DNA from: Streptomyces sp. NBC_01591
GTDB lineage: Bacteria > Actinomycetota > Actinomycetes > Streptomycetales > Streptomycetaceae
Assembly (NCBI RefSeq): GCF_035918155.1
Contig: NZ_CP109327.1
Location: 5,456,001 to 5,520,000 of the forward strand
Length of the DNA: 64,000 bases
Reading direction: 5' to 3'
The notes under the pieces were generated by a model that was given only the letters and a program-made list of their open reading frames with translations, was not told the origin of the DNA and made no database searches. Below, piece after piece: positions 60,785 to 64,000 of the stretch (positions are counted from its first letter, which is position 1; the number at the start of each line of letters is the position of its first letter). A program made the position numbers and the translations under genes.

Positions 60785-61399
60785 ATGAGCATTCGGTGCT
60801 CCACCAAGTCCCGAAGGGCAGTGGCTGCCGTCTCCCTGGCAGCGGCCCTGGCTCTGGCCGTCACGGGCTGCGGCACTGACGGTGGTGGCGAGAAGACGAA
60901 CGGTGCCGATTCGTCACCGTCCTCCGAGTCGTCCAAGCCTTCAGACGGGGACAAGGCGGCGAAGAAGGAGGACACCGCTGCTGGGGACAATGTGGACCCG
61001 AATGTGAAGCTCGCCGAGATCAGGGGAAGCGGACTGACCCTCGTGATCAATCAGGTGAAGCGTGACTCCGGAGGATTCGTCACGGTTCAGGGCGAGATCA
61101 AGAACGTGAGCGACCGGGCACAGAACTCCGGTTCATGGGCCGGTCAGGAGACTGCGGTTGCTACGAAGAACCCGAACTCCGTGGCCGGTGCGACGCTGGT
61201 GGACAAGGTAGGAAAGAAGCGCTACTACGTTCTCCGGGACACGGAGAGCCGTTGCCTCTGCACCACTAACATCCTCCCGGTGTCGCCGGGGGAGTCGACC
61301 CCGATCTTCATGCAGTTCCCGGCACCTCCGAGCACGACGACGGAGGTCGACTTCACCCTGCCGACGTTCGCGACGACCTCCTTGAAGATCTCAGGGTGA
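60785..61399 (+). CDS. Secreted lipoprotein next to the OmpA-domain gene
   Basis: The 204-aa protein has a signal peptide with lipobox ALALAVTGCGTDGGG (lipid-modified Cys near residue 29). A Ser/Asp/Lys-rich linker (about 35-75) leads to a beta-rich domain (about 80-204, LTLVINQVKRDSGGFVTVQG, STTTEVDFTLPTFAT). The lipid anchor would fix it to the outer face of the membrane. It overlaps the OmpA gene by four bases (GTGA) and so forms a pair with it. The exact role is unknown; a pilus or wall function is inferred from position. Confidence 0.88.
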   Translation: MSIRCSTKSRRAVAAVSLAAALALAVTGCGTDGGGEKTNGADSSPSSESSKPSDGDKAAKKEDTAAGDNVDPNVKLAEIRGSGLTLVINQVKRDSGGFVTVQGEIKNVSDRAQNSGSWAGQETAVATKNPNSVAGATLVDKVGKKRYYVLRDTESRCLCTTNILPVSPGESTPIFMQFPAPPSTTTEVDFTLPTFATTSLKISG

Positions 61400-62058
61400 C
61401 GGCCGACATGACCCAGACCCGAACCCGACTGAAGCCCATCGGTGCTGCCGGACTCACCGTCGCGGCAGCCGTGGTCGTCGCGAGCACCACGCTGTTCGGG
61501 GCGGCCCCGGCGTTTGCCGACGAAGGTCCGAGCGTGCCTCCGGGCACCGAGGCGACGTCGGTGCCGCCGGTGAAGCTCGACCCCAACGACCCCGACCTGA
61601 AGATGCCCGAGGGCGGCACGCTCGCGCCGGCCAAGGTACTCGACATCGTCCAGGTGATCGAGGACGAGGGCGGCGAAGAGCGTCGCGAGGACAGCAACGC
61701 GAACATCAAGTTCGCGCTCCAGGCCGAGGTTCTCTTCGGCAAGGACAGCGCGAAACTGAGTTCCGCGGCCAACTCCCGTATCGCAGCCATCGCGGCCGAG
61801 ATCAAGAAGCAGAACGCCACCAAGGTGCGCGTCTTCGGCTTCACGGACAACCTCGGCTCGTCGGCCCACGGCGACGTGCTGTCCAAGCAGCGCGCCAACG
61901 CCGTGCAGTCGGTGCTGGTGAAGGATCTCGGATCGACCGTCACCTTCGAGATCCGTGGCTACGGCGAGCAGTACCCGATCGCCGACAACAGCACGGAAGA
62001 AGGCCGCAAGAAGAACCGGCGCGTGGAGGTCTCCTTCCCGCGCGGTACGTCTTCCTGA
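61396..62058 (+). CDS. OmpA-domain peptidoglycan-binding protein, secreted
   Basis: The protein is 220 aa from GTG 61396; ATG 61408 is an alternative. A signal segment (GAAGLTVAAAVVVASTTLFG, cleavage near AFADEG) is followed by a Pro/Asp linker and an OmpA-like domain (about residues 100-220): VLFGKDSAKLSSAANSRIAA, VRVFGFTDNLGSSAHGDVLS and the C-terminal GRKKNRRVEVSFP. The domain binds diaminopimelate-containing peptidoglycan. In an organism with no conventional outer membrane it probably anchors a complex to the wall. It is coupled to the upstream lipoprotein gene and followed by a terminator. Confidence 0.9.
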   Translation: MTADMTQTRTRLKPIGAAGLTVAAAVVVASTTLFGAAPAFADEGPSVPPGTEATSVPPVKLDPNDPDLKMPEGGTLAPAKVLDIVQVIEDEGGEERREDSNANIKFALQAEVLFGKDSAKLSSAANSRIAAIAAEIKKQNATKVRVFGFTDNLGSSAHGDVLSKQRANAVQSVLVKDLGSTVTFEIRGYGEQYPIADNSTEEGRKKNRRVEVSFPRGTSS

Positions 62059-62074
62059 GGACCCGCGCCACAGC

Positions 62075-62115
62075 AAGGGCCCGGCACCGCGAGCGCATCG
62101 CGGTGCCGGGCCCTT
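62075..62115. terminator. Terminator after the OmpA-domain gene
   Basis: An 18-bp stem (AAGGGCCCGGCACCGCGA and its complement) with a 5-base loop ends in CCCTTT. It lies between the convergent OmpA-domain gene and the 63-aa gene, and probably serves both. Confidence 0.9.
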
Positions 62116-62122
62116 TGCGCGC

Positions 62123-62314
62123 TTACAGCAGGTGGTCGGCCTTGCCGGCCTTGATGTCGCGGATCATCTGTTGGAGTGCTTCGCGGCTGTCGACGAGGTA
62201 ACGATCCTCCTCGCCGCGAATGGCGATGAACCCGTTGCCTTCTATATCTGTGCCGAGCCTGAAGCAGTTGTTTCCCTCGCCGCAGTACGGCTCTTCCCAG
62301 TTGATCTCGGACAT
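62123..62314 (-). CDS. 63-aa partner protein of the second XRE-DUF5753 regulator
   Basis: The protein begins MSEINWEEPYCGEGNNCFRL after AAGGACG. It has two Cys, an acidic centre (TDIEGNGFIAIRGEEDRYLV) and a helical tail (REALQQMIRDIKAGKADHLL). It is not a textbook DUF397 sequence, yet it has the same size and the same position, 11 bp behind an XRE-DUF5753 gene. I infer a partner or antagonist of that regulator. Confidence 0.82.
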   Translation of the reverse strand: MSEINWEEPYCGEGNNCFRLGTDIEGNGFIAIRGEEDRYLVDSREALQQMIRDIKAGKADHLL

Positions 62315-62325
62315 GCTGAACGTCC

Positions 62326-63177
62326 TTAAAGTTGGCGGGAGATGGCGCGAATGAAGTCCCGAGAGTCGACGGAAGGCAGCGAGGCGTCCTCCATCCAGTC
62401 CAGGTGTGCGCGGTATTTGGTCAGCTGCGCATCCGCGTGCATGAACTCGGGGCCGTGAGCTGAATCGAGCTGCACGGTGTCGAGTTGGGGCACGACACCG
62501 TGGGCATAGAGAAGTGCGTGCCCGGCTCCGGGGAACGCGCCTCGGTCCACCGGAATCACCCGCACATCGATGTGCTCGCGTTCTGACATCTCGCACAGAT
62601 GTAGCAGCTGCTCGCGCGTGACATCCCGCCCTCCGAACTGCATGCGCAGGGCGGCTTCGTGGACGTAGCCCACATAGTCGATGGGGGCTTCGCGGTCGAG
62701 CACCTGTTGCCGTTCCATGCGGTGTGCGACCCGCAGTTCGATCTCCAGGCGGGACAGCTCGGGCAGAACGGCGCCGAACACTGCACGGGCGTACCCGTCG
62801 GTGTGGAGGAGGCCGGGAAGGTGGACGGTCTGCGCAGTACGGATGCGCGTTGCGTGCCATTCAAGTTCGGCGATGTCCAGGAGGCCGGACGGGAGTGTGC
62901 CCCTGTACTGCTCCCACCACCCACGTTCGCGCTGCTCGGCCATCTCGGCAAGCGCATCGACGTAAAGAGCTTCGGCGCAGGCGTAGTTGCAGGCCAAGGT
63001 GCGAACGCGAGCGGGCGTAATCGGGCGGACCCCGCCTTCCATGTTGGAGATCTTCGTCCGGTCGATGCCCAGTAGCCCGGCCGCGTATGAGGTAGTTGCC
63101 TCGGCTGCGACGCGCATCTTGCGCAGTTCAGCGCCGAGCCGCTTCTGGCGCTCTGTCGGAGTGGAACTGCTCGGCAT
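62326..63177 (-). CDS. XRE-family HTH regulator with DUF5753 domain, second copy
   Basis: The protein is 283 aa from ATG 63175-63177 (MPSSSTPTERQKRLGAELRK). The helix-turn-helix (about residues 10-65) includes TTSYAAGLLGIDRTKISNME; the DUF5753 domain (about 95-275) shows LPGLLHTDGYARAVFG, LRVAHRMERQQVLDREAPID and HIDVRVIPVDRGAFPGAGHA. It is the same class as the protein at 1571-2458 but clearly diverged. It is divergent from an ATPase-like gene; a perfect 16-bp palindrome lies in the shared region and may be its operator. Confidence 0.93.
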   Translation of the reverse strand: MPSSSTPTERQKRLGAELRKMRVAAEATTSYAAGLLGIDRTKISNMEGGVRPITPARVRTLACNYACAEALYVDALAEMAEQRERGWWEQYRGTLPSGLLDIAELEWHATRIRTAQTVHLPGLLHTDGYARAVFGAVLPELSRLEIELRVAHRMERQQVLDREAPIDYVGYVHEAALRMQFGGRDVTREQLLHLCEMSEREHIDVRVIPVDRGAFPGAGHALLYAHGVVPQLDTVQLDSAHGPEFMHADAQLTKYRAHLDWMEDASLPSVDSRDFIRAISRQL

Positions 63178-63497
63178 AGGCCCTCTCTTCCACGGACTGT
63201 GGGAACAGTCTGCCGCTGCGGTGGGCGCCCAGTCCAACACGTGGGAGGCAATTGCCTCCAACTCGGCGACACATGTACCAATGCTGCGCTACGTTAGGTT
63301 AGGCACCGCTCACGCAGCGCCGACGAGCCGGAAGTGCATCACGCGGTCCTGCCCGCAACCTCCTGCCCTGGGAGGGGCGGTCCCGCGTCAGGGAGACAGG
63401 CCACTGCTCGTCCACAACACAACAACGTGAGCCACTCGTGCGCGCTCATGCGAAAGAGAGACACCGCCAACTCGCCACCCGCATCAGGGGAGTCACC
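63178..63497. promoter_or_regulatory. Divergent promoter region with a perfect 16-bp palindrome
   Basis: GGAGGCAATTGCCTCC at 63244-63259 is a perfect palindrome 67 bp before the XRE start. It fits an operator for the XRE-DUF5753 protein. TTAGGTTAGGC at 63294-63304 equals the left half of the DmdR iron box, but the right half is absent. No gene is evident in these 320 bp. Confidence 0.6.
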
Positions 63498-64000
63498 ATG
63501 CATTCATCTCCGATTGCCGCACTCTGTCCGGCCGCCGCCGAGACACGTACGCCGGTCCCGTATCCGCACCCCACCCTGCAAACGAACCCGCAGCCGTACC
63601 CCCAGCCGCACCCCCAGCCCTATCTACGCCCGAAGGGCCACTCCGGGCGTGGCCTCGGGCTGAGCTTCACGTTGCCCGGGGACGTCCGCAGTGCGTTCAT
63701 CGGCCGGACCGTGGTGGCCACCGCGCTGGAGGCGCACGGGCTCGCCCGGTACGTCTGGCCGGCCACGCACGTTGTCGACGAGCTGGTCGCGGTCACCGCC
63801 AGAATGAGCCCGGGGAGGGAGCTCTATGTATCCCTGCGTCACCGGGACGACGCCGTACGCCTCCTCGTCTGGGACCAGCACCCGCACCATGCCGACCCGG
63901 ACATGGCGGCCCTCTGCGAAACGCGGCGTCGGCGGGCGCTCTGGCTGCTGGCGGCTGTTGTGGACGACTGGGGCGGGGAGTGGGGCGCCAGCGAGGCGAA
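63498..64000 (+). CDS. ATPase-like (HATPase_c, anti-sigma type) protein, 3'-partial
   Basis: The frame opens at ATG 63498 after AGGGGAGTC and is still open at the window end (about 167 codons seen). A Pro/His/Gln-rich N-terminus (about residues 20-45) is followed by FTLPGDVRSAFIGRTVVATA and VVDELVAVTARMSPGRELYV. The latter resembles the N-box region of RsbW/SpoIIAB-like ATPases, in which VxELVxNA is usual; here the Asn position is not conserved. Such genes are commonly found divergent from XRE-DUF5753 genes in Streptomyces. Identification is moderate because the end is missing. Confidence 0.7.
   Translation, partial: MHSSPIAALCPAAAETRTPVPYPHPTLQTNPQPYPQPHPQPYLRPKGHSGRGLGLSFTLPGDVRSAFIGRTVVATALEAHGLARYVWPATHVVDELVAVTARMSPGRELYVSLRHRDDAVRLLVWDQHPHHADPDMAALCETRRRRALWLLAAVVDDWGGEWGASEA

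Noticed and set aside
63294..63304. Iron box (DmdR target) before the last gene
   Set aside because: TTAGGTTAGGC matches only the left half of the consensus; the right half is missing, so iron control is not supported.

Overview
The window is high-GC actinobacterial DNA and almost certainly from a Streptomyces chromosome. It has strong G/C third positions, frequent GTG and TTG starts, mycothiol conjugate amidase, GTP-dependent PEP carboxykinase, several XRE-DUF5753/DUF397 regulator units and a chitinase behind a DasR-type site. From memory, the order msrA - metB - ilvA - greA - mca - pckA follows the conserved Streptomyces core around SCO4956-SCO4983. I ran no search, so names rest on motifs and remembered family sequences.

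Layout. (1) 1-4300 is accessory. It holds a partial membrane ORF, three overlapping small genes on the minus strand, an XRE-DUF5753 regulator with two DUF397 partners, a DinB-family gene, and two displaced 96-bp copies of the msrA 3' end. (2) 4301-27001 is mostly core: msrA, two paralogous membrane-anchored proteins around an M48-like protein lacking one zinc histidine, metB, a DUF1059 protein, a sigma-like/membrane protein pair, a MarR regulator, ilvA, a DrrAB-type ABC exporter, greA, a DUF4307 protein, mca, a STAND-TPR giant, a DUF255 thioredoxin-like protein, TetR with TrhA, and pckA. (3) 27100-32170 is surface-related: a secreted beta-propeller/Ig-like protein, and a collagen-like protein divergent from a GT2 glycosyltransferase. 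(4) 32274-39533 holds an aminotransferase, an arylamine N-acetyltransferase, a methyltransferase, an AraC regulator, a secreted serine protease, and a TetR gene divergent from a siderophore-interacting flavoreductase. (5) 39547-44946 is a D-amino-acid or keto-sugar catabolic island: deacylase, PLP deaminase, sugar kinase, IclR and RidA. (6) 45058-49363 holds a Ser/Thr kinase with an interrupted C-terminal repeat, and a GH18 chitinase. (7) 49973-62058 is a full Tad/Flp pilus locus (zinc-ribbon protein, CpaB, TadZ, two TadE-like proteins, TadA, TadB, TadC, a two-component system, Flp pilin, TadG-like) followed by a lipoprotein and an OmpA-domain protein. (8) 62123-64000 is a second XRE-DUF5753 unit with a 63-aa partner and a divergent ATPase-like gene that runs off the end.

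The most unusual structure is at the msrA 3' end. The last 96 bp of the intact gene encode 31 residues, including two C-terminal cysteines, plus the stop. This block recurs twice downstream in the same orientation, broken at exactly the same codon both times. The bases just beyond the two breaks also resemble each other. This is what repeated site-specific integration into the end of a protein-coding gene would leave. Other notable points are a degenerate M48 active site (HExxR), the collagen-like/GT2 pair, the RidA-linked D-amino-acid cluster with a palindromic operator that also corrects a gene start, the broken tail repeat of the kinase, and a pilus locus that contains its own two-component system.
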